DNA of 64,000 nt from Kroppenstedtia eburnea. Its GTDB lineage: Bacteria > Bacillota > Bacilli > Thermoactinomycetales > DSM-45169. Where the stretch lies: the NCBI RefSeq assembly GCF_013282215.1, contig NZ_CP048103.1, forward strand, positions 1 through 64,000, read 5' to 3'. A program made the translations under genes and the position numbers. Positions 32,650 through 40,327 of this stretch are shown here, piece after piece; within the stretch, counting starts at the first letter, position 1, and each line of letters starts with the position of its first letter. The notes beneath the pieces were generated by a model that saw nothing but the letters and a program-made list of their open reading frames with translations, ran no database searches and had not been told where the DNA came from.

Positions 32650-32713
32650 GAACGTGCGGCGCTCAAGGGGGAAATCGATCCGCGGCCCGAGAGACAGAAG
32701 GGGCGGAAAAGTT

Positions 32714-32923
32714 ATGAGCCATCCAAATGATGATCTTTACCGCCGAATGACCAACCGGGAACTGCTCAATGAAATGCAAGGCTGGGAGCGGCAGGTTTTA
32801 GGAGATGCGGACAAGACCCTGATCCGTGTCTTCCGGAAGGCAGCCCTGGAGTGTGCGGCGTCGGGCGATCAGGAAGGACTCAGGAAGTGGCAGGAACTAC
32901 TACGGAAAGCAGAGGAGCGGTGA
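32714..32923 (+). CDS. Small hypothetical protein
   Basis: 69-aa, helical and charged (RRMTNRELLNEMQGWERQVLGD). No family recognised. Upstream bases 32650-32713 show no gene. It is followed 3 bp later by a zinc-ribbon protein. Confidence 0.55.
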   Translation: MSHPNDDLYRRMTNRELLNEMQGWERQVLGDADKTLIRVFRKAALECAASGDQEGLRKWQELLRKAEER

Positions 32924-32926
32924 GAG

Positions 32927-33142
32927 ATGGCAACGTGGGGAGTTAATTGTGCTGAACAACCGGAACTGGAATGGACGGATTTCCCTGTCTGCCCTCACTG
33001 TGGGGCAGAGGAGGAGACATCTTGGGAGATTATGGACGATGACATGGGCGACGGGGATGAAATGGAATATGAGTGTGAGATGTGCGGTGGGTCCGTGGTT
33101 GCGACGGTTCACATTCAGATCAATTACAGCACGAGATCCTGA
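32927..33142 (+). CDS. Small zinc-ribbon protein
   Basis: 71-aa acidic protein with two CxxC pairs (CPHCGAE and CEMCGGS), a zinc ribbon. RBS GGAGCGGTGAG. Function unknown; several such proteins occur in this stretch. Confidence 0.65.
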   Translation: MATWGVNCAEQPELEWTDFPVCPHCGAEEETSWEIMDDDMGDGDEMEYECEMCGGSVVATVHIQINYSTRS

Positions 33143-33157
33143 GGAGGGAAAACAGAA

Positions 33158-33766
33158 ATGAATTTGGCCAAGCTGTTTGAGCTTCAAAAGGAACTGGATG
33201 ACCGGATCATTGACAAGAAGGGACTGAAGGGTCAAAATCTCCTACCCAATAAAATCCTGGCTCTTCAAGTGGAGCTGGGAGAACTGGCGAATGAGTGGCG
33301 CGGATTCAAGCACTGGAGCAACGATCAGACACCGAGGATTAGGGTTGAGATAGGGGCATGTAAACAATGTGCTGGTACAGGTAAAACGGTTATCGGTGAT
33401 CCCACCACCCCAGACTGTTGGTCCTGTGATGGAGAGGGAGAAGAAATTAAAAACCCACTACTTGAGGAGTACGTTGACTGTCTTCACTTTATCTTGTCGA
33501 TTGGTTTGGAGTTAGATATGGAAGAGTGGTCTCCCTACTTTTCCAAAATCATCGCATCGGCAGAAAATGAAATCACCATTCAGTTTCAAGATATTTTCCG
33601 CTATACATGCTTGTTAAGAGGGAAGGAAAGGAAATTGGCTTGGGATAGACTGGCAGCTCACCTTCTCGGTCTGGCGGATATGCTCGGCTTCACTTGGGAG
33701 GATGTCGAGGCGGTGTACATCCGGAAGAACCGGGTCAACCATTTCCGACAAACGGAGGGATACTGA
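33158..33766 (+). CDS. Dimeric dUTP diphosphatase
   Basis: 202-aa all-alpha dUTPase (dUTPase-2/MazG superfamily) hydrolysing dUTP to dUMP. Motifs ELGELANEWRGFKHWS and EEYVDCLHFILSIGLEL hold the Mg-binding acidic residues. Unusual: about 35 residues between these motifs contain a zinc-ribbon insert, CKQCAGTG...CWSCDGEG. Likely protects element DNA from uracil. [11 protein letters not shown]. Confidence 0.88.
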   Translation: MNLAKLFELQKELDDRIIDKKGLKGQNLLPNKILALQVELGELANEWRGFKHWSNDQTPRIRVEIGACKQCAGTGKTVIGDPTTPDCWSCDGEGEEIKNPLLEEYVDCLHFILSIGLELDMEEWSPYFSKIIASAENEITIQFQDIFRYTCLLRGKERKLAWDRLAAHLLGLADMLGFTWEDVEAVYIRKNRVNHFRQTEGY

Positions 33767-34011
33767 TGAGCAACATCTATGTGCAGGAAGGAGCCGGACC
33801 CGATGGCCAGGATCTTCTGATGTATGGCCGGTACCAGTGCCCGGAGTGTGGCCGGAAGGTCACGGTTCCGGAATACATGGTGGGATTGATGATCCCCAAC
33901 TGTATCGAATGCGAGGTTCAGCGGGGGAAGACGGTGCAACATGATTTCCTGGAAAACTTCTGGGATGTGGATCAGAGGTACAAAGACCTTGAACGGGAGG
34001 GCGACTGGTGA
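33766..34011 (+). CDS. Small zinc-ribbon protein
   Basis: 81-aa protein with CPECGRK and CIECEVQ. Start ATG overlaps the dUTPase stop (ATGA), so it is coupled; GGAGG lies just before. Function unknown. Confidence 0.65.
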   Translation: MSNIYVQEGAGPDGQDLLMYGRYQCPECGRKVTVPEYMVGLMIPNCIECEVQRGKTVQHDFLENFWDVDQRYKDLEREGDW

Positions 34012-34070
34012 AGAGATCTCGGCGGTGAAATCGCTCAGGAATTTGTGAGATTGGCAAAGGAGGCGGAAAG

Positions 34071-34283
34071 GTGAGTATGGACTATATCCGGCAGACATAC
34101 GGGGTTCCAGCGAAGAGAGGAGGCCGGGTCCGGGTGAGGTTTGATAGCCCCGATGAATTGAATGGCCGGGAAGGAACCATCACAAGCGCTACAAGTTACG
34201 TCAAGGTTCGGCTGGATGGGGAAAAAAGGCCCGACATTTTCTATCCACTTGATCTTGAGTACCTGGAGGGGGTAGAAAAATGA
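34071..34283 (+). CDS. Small KOW/SH3-like hypothetical protein
   Basis: 70-aa beta-rich protein (GRVRVRFDSPDELNGREGTITSATSYVKVRLDG), the pattern of a small barrel. GTG start 6 nt behind AAAGGAGG. It overlaps the next gene by 4 bp. Confidence 0.55.
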   Translation: MSMDYIRQTYGVPAKRGGRVRVRFDSPDELNGREGTITSATSYVKVRLDGEKRPDIFYPLDLEYLEGVEK

Positions 34284-35091
34284 GATCGCCCTTGATCTGG
34301 TTCGGAGGCAAGGGAAGGGTGGCACATGAGATCATTCGACGAATGCCGGATCACAAGGTGTATGTCGAACCCTTCGGGGGCGCGGCCCATGTGTTGGCCC
34401 AAAAGCCCCGGGTAGCTCATGAAGTATATAACGACATCGACGGAGAAGTCGTCAATTTCCTACTTGTCGCCCAGGCTGAACCAGAACGGTTAGCTTCAGC
34501 TTGTGAGAATCTCCCTTACAGCCGGGAACTTCATCAACGGTGGAAACGAGAGCCTAAGCCTGCAGGGGACTTTGAACGGGCGGTACGATTTTTTACCTGA
34601 ACCGCTCCACGATTGCTAAAGGGAATGCCGGACATGATTCCGGATGGAGACACAGTGTCACACCCAGTGGTAATCCCGCAAAGTGCTACGTTAACGCCTG
34701 CAAGGTAATCAAAACATTCGCAAACCGGATGAAAGGAGTTCAGATCGAACATCTGGATTTCCGACAGATCATCCAGAAGTACGACCGGCCGGAAACTCTT
34801 TTCTACATCGATCCACCATACATCGGGAAGGAACATCACTATGCAGGTGGATTCGGAGAGCGGAACCACCGGGATCTGGCCAACATACTGAACAGGATCC
34901 AAGGTCAAGCTCTGGTCTCCTACTACGATCACCCGATGTTGGCCGATCTGTACCCGGGATGGAGGAGGCAGACCTTCTCCAGCTATAAACAAGTAGTCAA
35001 CGGTAACAACTGCCAATCAGAAGAGCTTCTGCTGATGAACTTTCAGAGTGAGCAACTCTCGCTCTTTGAAAACTGGGATGAGGTCCAATAA
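34280..35091 (+). pseudogene. Dam-type DNA adenine methylase, frameshifted
   Basis: D12-class N6-adenine methyltransferase. The first part has the SAM motif WFGGKGRVA and YVEPFGGAAHV, then meets a stop at 34598 after a run of six T (34589-34594). A -1 shift there restores the frame, YLNRSTIAKGNAG, and the second part has the catalytic IDPPYIG and SYYDHPMLADLY. One missing T (a real mutation or a read error) explains it; slippage on the T-run could also give some full-length product. Confidence 0.85.
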
Positions 35092-35108
35092 TCACAAAGG
35101 AGGCAAAC

Positions 35109-35408
35109 ATGAAAATTCGTATCGGGAAGTACACGCTGACATCGGACGGAAGATACAACTTGGTAGCCAACGAAACGGTCAAGAAGAAAGACGGAGGAGA
35201 ACCTTCACTCCGGCCGGTCGCCTTCTTCAGCAAGCTGGAGCACTTTTGCAAGTGGGCACTGGACCAACGGGTTCTCAAGAGTAAAGCCGAATCCATCGAG
35301 GAACTCAAGATCGAGATCATGGCAGCCAAGGCGGAGATCATTGAAGCGGTTCAAGAGTTGGAGCACGGAAAAGTTGGTCAAGGCAAAAAAACCAAAAAAT
35401 CGGCGTGA
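35109..35408 (+). CDS. Hypothetical protein
   Basis: 99-aa basic protein: N-terminal beta part (MKIRIGKYTLTSDGRYNLVANE) and C-terminal helix with alternating E/K. RBS AAAGGAGG. No family recognised. Confidence 0.6.
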   Translation: MKIRIGKYTLTSDGRYNLVANETVKKKDGGEPSLRPVAFFSKLEHFCKWALDQRVLKSKAESIEELKIEIMAAKAEIIEAVQELEHGKVGQGKKTKKSA

Positions 35409-35496
35409 TAGAGACGTGTAAAAAGGCGCTTGGGTACAAAGGCCCTTGGACGGGATTTAAACCGCTCTACGTGCCTCACACAAGCTGAGAGAGGGT
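35407..35496 (+). repeat. Duplicated 90-nt element, copy A
   Basis: Gapless match to copy B (35698-35787): 63 of 90 bases identical by hand count, with fixed blocks GATAGAGACG/ATAGAGACG, AAAAAG, TAC, TTTAAA, CCCAC-like, AGC and GAGAGG. It lies in the gap between two genes, just upstream of a translation start. RNA element or coding relic not resolved. Confidence 0.6.
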
Positions 35497-35515
35497 CATG
35501 GAGGAGGTGGAAGGG

Positions 35516-35755
35516 GTGGCGCATGACAAGCGGATGAAACGAACCACGGATCGAAAAAAAGATGCACGCGAGATTGACAGACGGTTGGATGAGATCAATG
35601 ACTTGGCGATCCTGGCTCGGCTATTCCCGGAAGATATGCCGGAATACCACAACCGGCGGGAAGAGATTAAAAAGAATCTATCGGCTGCCACGAGATGGAG
35701 CGATAGAGACGAGAAAAAAGCGGGTCAGGTACCAAACCCCTCGGAACGCATTTAA
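35516..35755 (+). CDS. Small charged helical protein
   Basis: 79-aa protein, highly charged (KRMKRTTDRKKDAREIDRRLDEIND). GTG 35516 has GGAGG 8 nt upstream; ATG 35498 is a weaker alternative. Its last codons lie in copy B of the duplicated element. Function unknown. Confidence 0.5.
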   Translation: MAHDKRMKRTTDRKKDAREIDRRLDEINDLAILARLFPEDMPEYHNRREEIKKNLSAATRWSDRDEKKAGQVPNPSERI

Positions 35756-35787
35756 AACCCGTCAGCGGCCCCACATCAGCGGAGAGA
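35698..35787 (+). repeat. Duplicated 90-nt element, copy B
   Basis: Second copy of the element at 35407. Contains the potential hairpin AGG/CCT around the fixed TACC and a strong CGGGT/ACCCG pair not conserved in copy A. Stop codon of the upstream gene falls in its centre, and the next start lies about 25 bp behind it, as for copy A. Confidence 0.6.
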
Positions 35788-35813
35788 GGCATGCTGATTA
35801 TGGAGGTATGGGG

Positions 35814-36023
35814 ATGAGAAAAGCGGCCCTTGGTGGCCGGGGCCGGGCCCAAATACGGGAGGGATGGCGAGTGAACAGAAAAACGTGGTATGAGAAAAAC
35901 GGATTTTACCAATGTGAACGGTGCAAATCTGTGTGGGTAAGAGACGGAGGAGTATGTCAAGCTTGCAAAGATAACAGAGAATATTGGGATGCTTGGGACG
36001 GCGAAGAAGACCGGGAGGGATGA
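35814..36023 (+). CDS. Small zinc-ribbon protein
   Basis: 69-aa protein with CERCKS and CQACKDN. GGAGGT lies 6 nt before ATG 35814; a GTG at 35871 with GAGGG is an alternative that keeps the zinc ribbon. Function unknown. Confidence 0.55.
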   Translation: MRKAALGGRGRAQIREGWRVNRKTWYEKNGFYQCERCKSVWVRDGGVCQACKDNREYWDAWDGEEDREG

Positions 36024-36026
36024 CGT

Positions 36027-36320
36027 GTGAAAATTGTTCAGTTTGAGTGTCAGGAATGCAAGAGAAAGATCAGCGTGCAACAGGATATTTTCGATAAGGC
36101 ATACAGGGGCGAAAAGTACTGCCTTTCATGCCGTCCGAAGGCGAAGGCAAAGGCGAAAGGGCGAATCGGTCCCGGCCAGCTGAACATCACTTGGTTTACC
36201 GGAAAATTGCAAGAGGGAAACCAACTCGCCTATGACGATAGCATCCAGCTGAGCAGGCATGAAAGCAGGTTTTTATTTAAGGCTCTTCAGGAATACCGGA
36301 GAACTGGGGGGAACGGGTAA
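36027..36320 (+). CDS. Small zinc-ribbon protein
   Basis: 97-aa basic protein with CQECKRK and CLSCRPK and an A/K-rich linker (KAKAKAKG). GTG start 3 bp behind the previous stop. No known family. Confidence 0.6.
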   Translation: MKIVQFECQECKRKISVQQDIFDKAYRGEKYCLSCRPKAKAKAKGRIGPGQLNITWFTGKLQEGNQLAYDDSIQLSRHESRFLFKALQEYRRTGGNG

Positions 36321-36473
36321 ATGTCAGCACTGAAACAGGCATTACACCACCTCTGGGCGGCCGGAAAGCAGGACCCGCGAAACAAAAAGATCCAGCTTGC
36401 GATAGACATTGTTACAGATGCCATGGCAGAAAAACATCAAGAGGAGGGCGAAGTGAATGGCAAAGCCGGTTGA
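36321..36473 (+). CDS. Small hypothetical protein
   Basis: 50-aa helical ORF (MSALKQALHHLWAAGKQD...AIDIVTDAMAEKH). It begins directly after the preceding stop and overlaps the sigma-factor gene by 17 bp. Supported by tight packing only. Confidence 0.45.
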   Translation: MSALKQALHHLWAAGKQDPRNKKIQLAIDIVTDAMAEKHQEEGEVNGKAG

Positions 36474-37023
36474 AAAAGTGATGGGTCGGGATTTGCGTGA
36501 GGAATTAGTGGAACAGCATCAACGGTTGGTGTACTTTGTTGCGAACCAGTTCAGACAGTCCAAAATGGAATGGGATGATTTGGTCCAGATCGGATTCATT
36601 GGACTCATCAAGGCTGTTGACCGGTATAATCCAGGCATCAAAAAAGTGAAGTTTTCAACTTTTGCATTCCACTATATTCGAGGCGAAATCCTACACGAGT
36701 TGCGGGCTCTGAAACGGCATAATCCGGCGATGGAAGTCTCTGTTGAGAATGTGGTGGAAGGCGGTGGGGAAGATGACGAGATCCGGCTGATGGATACCTT
36801 GGGAACGGATCCGGACGAGGTCGAAACCACGGTAAGTAATCGGGTTGCTCTGGAAGAGGGAATGGTAGATTTGACCTGTCTGGAGCAGGAAATCATCAGA
36901 CTTCAATACTGTAAACAATGGACTCGGAAGGAGATCGCGGAGCTGTTCGACGTTCCAGAAAAGAGGATCCGCGTGATCGAACAGAAAGCCATCCGCAAGT
37001 TGCGGCGGCGAATGGTAAGATAA
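36457..37023 (+). CDS. Sigma-70 family RNA polymerase sigma factor
   Basis: 188-aa sigma factor. Region 2: QHQRLVYFVANQF...WDDLVQIGFIGLIKAVDRYNP and the -10-binding segment KFSTFAFHYIRGEILHELR; region 4: LTCLEQEIIRLQYCKQWTRKEIAELFDVPEKRIRVIEQKAIRKLRRR. It resembles the SigF/SigG/SigB-type group more than ECF factors. Probably directs a late set of element genes. Confidence 0.9.
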   Translation: MAKPVEKVMGRDLREELVEQHQRLVYFVANQFRQSKMEWDDLVQIGFIGLIKAVDRYNPGIKKVKFSTFAFHYIRGEILHELRALKRHNPAMEVSVENVVEGGGEDDEIRLMDTLGTDPDEVETTVSNRVALEEGMVDLTCLEQEIIRLQYCKQWTRKEIAELFDVPEKRIRVIEQKAIRKLRRRMVR

Positions 37024-37141
37024 AGCCCCTCCATCCTTATGGGGAGGATGAAGGGGAGAAAACGAGAGGCAGGCAACCCCTCTTCCCCGAGTCTACCGCA
37101 AGACCGGGGAAGGGGAAACCTCTTTCAAAGGGAGGGTTTGG
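37024..37141 (+). promoter_or_regulatory. Structured leader between sigma factor and ArpU-like gene
   Basis: Three GC-rich inverted repeats in a row: CCCCTCC with GGGGAGG near 37025-37055, CTTCCCCG with CGGGGAAG near 37082-37110, and AAACCTC with GAGGGTTT just before the start at 37142. The last would cover the ribosome site. Possible attenuation. Confidence 0.45.
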
Positions 37142-37648
37142 ATGAGTCGCGTGGTGGATAAAGCACAGTTGACCATTTTCGGAACGGATGCCCGGAGGCG
37201 GGTACGGGATCGGCTACTGTCTTGGCCGGATCTTGAGAAGAAAGTTCAACGCCTTCAACGGTTGATTGAACAGGACCGCGAAGCTCTCCGGCACTTGGAT
37301 GATCAAATTCATTCATACATGATTCCCAAATACGAAACGATGGATATGCCCGGGGGGCAAGGTGTTTCAGATAAAGTCGGTGATCTGGTGGCCCGGCTGG
37401 TGGATAAAAGAGATGAACTTCATTTGTCGATCATGGAAAATGAACTGGAACTGCATAAGCTCAAACGAGACTTGAACATGATTGAGATGGCTGTAGACGA
37501 GCTAAGTCCCTTCCATGCGGAGATCGTGAGGCGGTATTATCTTCGGAAAGAGCGATGGGAGAGCACCTGTATACAGATGCGGATCCAGAAAAGCAGGTTT
37601 TACGAGGTTTTGGCGGAAGTGTTAGATGTATTGGGGGATCAATTGTAA
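37142..37648 (+). CDS. ArpU/RinA-like late transcription regulator
   Basis: 168-aa protein: long helices in the first 120 residues, then a sigma-region-4-like C-terminus (LSPFHAEIVRRYYLRKERWESTCIQMRIQKSRFYEVL). This layout is that of phage late activators ArpU/RinA/DUF1492. It closes the replication/regulation block; an AT-rich 150-bp gap follows that should hold the next promoter. Confidence 0.7.
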   Translation: MSRVVDKAQLTIFGTDARRRVRDRLLSWPDLEKKVQRLQRLIEQDREALRHLDDQIHSYMIPKYETMDMPGGQGVSDKVGDLVARLVDKRDELHLSIMENELELHKLKRDLNMIEMAVDELSPFHAEIVRRYYLRKERWESTCIQMRIQKSRFYEVLAEVLDVLGDQL

Positions 37649-37798
37649 TGGCTTAAGAGCGAGTTTGAAAAGTGTCTATGATTCGAAAGAACTACTCTTT
37701 ATTGCATATAGGATGTATTTTGATTTGTTTCAAATGAGAACACTTGATCTCAAAACGTGTTTTGCATAAACTTTAACTGTAGAAAGGATGACACATCT

Positions 37799-38233
37799 AT
37801 GGAGCTTTATACAACTGGCTATGAGGGAGAACTCATTGATCAATGGGTCGAGAAATTAAGGGATGCCGGTGTTACTGTTTTGGTTGATATTCGTGAGAGA
37901 GCAATCAGTCGGAAAAAGGGGTTTTCCAAAACCGCTTTAAGAAACCAGCTTGAAGCAAACGACATCAGTTATTTACACTATAGGGACTTGGGGTCGCCGT
38001 CGGAAATTCGGAAAAAATTGATGCGTGATAAGGACTACATTTCATTTTTCGAACAATACAACCAACATTTAAACGATCAAGAGGAAAAGCTTCGTGAACT
38101 GGCCACTATCTTAGAACACGAGAAGGCTTGTCTGATGTGTTTTGAAAAAAATCATAGACAATGCCATCGAAGTGCAGTGGTGGAGCGGTTGGAAAAAATT
38201 TACCCCGGTGAGGTGAGGGTTGAGCATCTATAG
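37799..38233 (+). CDS. DUF488 family protein
   Basis: 144-aa DUF488 protein: TTGYEGELIDQWVEKL, VDIRERAISRKKGFSK, and the C-terminal CLMCFEKNHRQCHRSAVVERL with a Cys/His pair. ATG 37799 behind AGAAAGGATG. Noticeably lower G+C than neighbouring genes. It overlaps the next gene by 14 bp, forming a two-gene cargo module. Family function not established. Confidence 0.85.
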   Translation: MELYTTGYEGELIDQWVEKLRDAGVTVLVDIRERAISRKKGFSKTALRNQLEANDISYLHYRDLGSPSEIRKKLMRDKDYISFFEQYNQHLNDQEEKLRELATILEHEKACLMCFEKNHRQCHRSAVVERLEKIYPGEVRVEHL

Positions 38234-39044
38234 CGAACAGGAAGAATGGAAAGAGGTCGAGGTTTTTGTTGTTGTAAAGACTTACCCAAATGCCAGTCGT
38301 AAATATCAAGAGGTGGTCTGTACGGCTGCAATCACAAAAGAGGGGGAATGGATACGACTTTACCCAATTCAATTTAGGCAAATGGAGAAGGAACGTCAGT
38401 TCAAGAAATATACATGGGTAAAAACTAGAATTAAGCGTGCTAGTAAGAAGGATCGCCGATCGGACAGTTATTACCCGGATATGGATCATTTTGAAATCAT
38501 CCGAGAGGTCTCTACCAAAAATAATTGGGATGAAAGAAAGTTGATTGTTCTACCGACACGCTCAAATTCCCTTGAGGAAATAAAAGAGCGTTTGGGAAGA
38601 GAAGGGAAATCTCTTGGCATTTTCAAACCACGGGAAATAACAGACTTTAAAATCATAAGGAATGAAAAGTCAAGTCGAGCCAACCCTTCAAAGCATGTTC
38701 AGGGAAGTCTTTTTGTTCCGGAGCCGCCTAAGGAGTTGGAAAGTATTCCTTATGATTTCAAATATGTTTTTAAATGCGATGATTCTAGATGTAAAGGCCA
38801 TACGATGATCATACTTGATTGGGAAATCAATCAGGCTTTTAGAAAATGGACCAGAAAGTATGGCAGTGAAGAAACCGCGTTAGAAAAAATCAGATACCGG
38901 TGGTTTGAGGATATATGTGGACCGGATAAAGATACTCATCTAATTGTAGGAAGCCACAACCGATTTGTTGAAACCTTTATGGTACTGGGTGTTTTCTATC
39001 CCAAAAAAGAAGCTCAGTTGTCACTATTTGATCTTGAACTGTAG
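38220..39044 (+). CDS. DUF488-partner hypothetical protein
   Basis: 274-aa protein, TTG start coupled to the DUF488 gene. N-terminal part with VFVVVKTYPNASRKYQEVVCTAAIT and WIRLYPIQFRQM suggests a small beta barrel/OB-like fold; the C-terminal half has a possible metal site (CDDSRCKGHTMI) and a closing SLFDLEL. No known family; the pair looks like an AT-rich cargo module, perhaps defence (inference). Confidence 0.6.
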   Translation: MSIYSEQEEWKEVEVFVVVKTYPNASRKYQEVVCTAAITKEGEWIRLYPIQFRQMEKERQFKKYTWVKTRIKRASKKDRRSDSYYPDMDHFEIIREVSTKNNWDERKLIVLPTRSNSLEEIKERLGREGKSLGIFKPREITDFKIIRNEKSSRANPSKHVQGSLFVPEPPKELESIPYDFKYVFKCDDSRCKGHTMIILDWEINQAFRKWTRKYGSEETALEKIRYRWFEDICGPDKDTHLIVGSHNRFVETFMVLGVFYPKKEAQLSLFDLEL

Positions 39045-39063
39045 AATTAACAAGGTTTTTCGA

Positions 39064-39141
39064 ACGGAAAAATTCGACCGGAAAACGACCGGAAAAGTAC
39101 CGGAAAAACACCGGAAAACCTCCGGAAAAAAACATCGGAAA
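39064..39141. repeat. Iteron-like 11-bp repeats
   Basis: CCGGAAAA occurs at 39078, 39089, 39100, 39111 and 39122, exactly 11 bp apart; partial copies ACGGAAAA (39064) and TCGGAAA (39135) flank them. Regular one-turn spacing places all copies on one DNA face, typical of protein-binding iterons. Confidence 0.8.
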
Positions 39142-39196
39142 TCGGGTATAACAGGAATAAGCGAGGTTTTGAAAACAAAATAAACAATAGGTTGAG

Positions 39197-39229
39197 AGGT
39201 ATTCGGATTCCCGAGTACCTTTTCTTTTT
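39197..39229 (+). terminator. Intrinsic terminator after the DUF488 module
   Basis: 10-bp stem AGGTATTCGG/CCGAGTACCT with a 4-nt loop and TTTTCTTTTT. Confidence 0.92.
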
Positions 39230-39279
39230 CAGAGGAGGGGTATAAACGTTTTCTCTATCAAGTAATTGAAGGTGACTGT

Positions 39280-39975
39280 TTGGAGCAAATGAAAAAGCTG
39301 CCGTCGGAAATTCTGGATGCGGTCATTACAGACCCACCATACTGTAGTGGATCCCGACAGGAGTCGGGGAAGGGACAGCGGAACCGGATGACGACAACCA
39401 AATCCAGTCGGTGGTTCGGGGGTGACGGTCTCTCCACCCAGGGCTTTCTCTGGTTTATGCGACAGTGCGCTTTGGAGTGGAACCGATTGTTGAAGCCGGG
39501 CGGACATGTTCTGGTCTTCATCGACTGGCGGATGATGACTTACTTGGCCGCGGCCATAGAGAGTGCCGACTTTCGGTACAACTCCCTACTGGTCTGGGAC
39601 AAAACCTACTTCACTATGGGGGCCTGCTTCCGGAACCAGCATGAGTTGATTCTCCACTTTTCAAAGGGAAAGGGAGTGCCGCAACGGAGAGACGTGGGCA
39701 ATGTCCTTTCCCAGAAGCCGGTCCGAAACGGTCAGCATCCCACAGAAAAGCCAGTGGATCTAATTGAAAGGCTTCTATCCGTAGTGTGTCCCAAACATGG
39801 CTTGGTTCTGGACAGCTTTGCGGGTAGTGGGACGACTGGGGTGGCTTGTTTGCGGTCCGGCCGCCATTATGTGCTGATCGAGCGGGATCCATATTATGCG
39901 GAGGTGGCTCGGGGCCGACTTCAAAGGGAGGAAGAAATGAAACATAGTCAAGAGGAGGGGGTGAGGAAATCGTGA
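39280..39975 (+). CDS. Orphan DNA methyltransferase (N4/N6 type)
   Basis: At least 231 aa. Catalytic motif TDPPYCSG near the N-terminus, target region, then the SAM motif DSFAGSGTTGVACL at the C-terminus: beta-class N4-cytosine/N6-adenine methyltransferase. The frame stays open upstream to 39241 and encodes family-like YQVIEGDC, and GAGGAGGGG is at 39232-39240, but no ATG/GTG/TTG lies there. Either a rare start is used or the native start is mutated and TTG 39280 serves. No restriction enzyme is adjacent. Confidence 0.85.
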   Translation: MEQMKKLPSEILDAVITDPPYCSGSRQESGKGQRNRMTTTKSSRWFGGDGLSTQGFLWFMRQCALEWNRLLKPGGHVLVFIDWRMMTYLAAAIESADFRYNSLLVWDKTYFTMGACFRNQHELILHFSKGKGVPQRRDVGNVLSQKPVRNGQHPTEKPVDLIERLLSVVCPKHGLVLDSFAGSGTTGVACLRSGRHYVLIERDPYYAEVARGRLQREEEMKHSQEEGVRKS

Positions 39976-40106
39976 GTCCGATGGAGGCGCCGTTGCTTAT
40001 TCGTGATGTGGATAGTTTATTAATCGTGGCTGTTGTGGTCTCTGGGATCTTCGCTTTCTTTGGATTGTTGTTAAAGATAGGAAACTTAGGGGGATTTGGA
40101 AAGTGA
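39972..40106 (+). CDS. Small single-pass membrane peptide
   Basis: 44-aa ORF, GTG start overlapping the methylase stop, with one membrane helix (LLIVAVVVSGIFAFFGLLL). No known family. Confidence 0.5.
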   Translation: MSPMEAPLLIRDVDSLLIVAVVVSGIFAFFGLLLKIGNLGGFGK

Positions 40107-40161
40107 GCATGGGTTGACCATTGGAAAGTTAGGCGAGGAATCCGAAAGGAGGTGACAAAGG

Positions 40162-40269
40162 TTGCTGTGGCTTCCAGACGAAACGAACCGTCTTTTTGGT
40201 GAGGAAGCATTCCGGAAAGTGTTGAACCTTGGGCGAAGTAAACCGGACACGGAAACATCGAAAGAATAG
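40162..40269 (+). CDS. Small hypothetical peptide
   Basis: 35-aa ORF starting with TTG, 6 nt behind an excellent RBS (AAAGGAGGTGA). It ends at an intrinsic terminator. No family recognised. Confidence 0.45.
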   Translation: MLWLPDETNRLFGEEAFRKVLNLGRSKPDTETSKE

Positions 40270-40295
40270 GCACCCAACAGGGTGTTTTTCTTTTG
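40270..40295 (+). terminator. Intrinsic terminator
   Basis: Stem CACCC/GGGTG with loop AACA and TTTTTCTTTT; separates the preceding operon from the surface-protein gene. Confidence 0.8.
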
Positions 40296-40327
40296 CTCAC
40301 AATTCAACACAAGAAAGGGAGAGTTGA

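Noticed and set aside
32650-32713. Third copy of the duplicated 90-nt element
   Set aside because: Only short words (GCGGCCC, GAGAGA) are shared; spacing and order differ.
35407-35496. Hammerhead or other known ribozyme in the duplicated element
   Set aside because: No GAAAC/CUGANGA pair, and stems found in copy B are not conserved in copy A.
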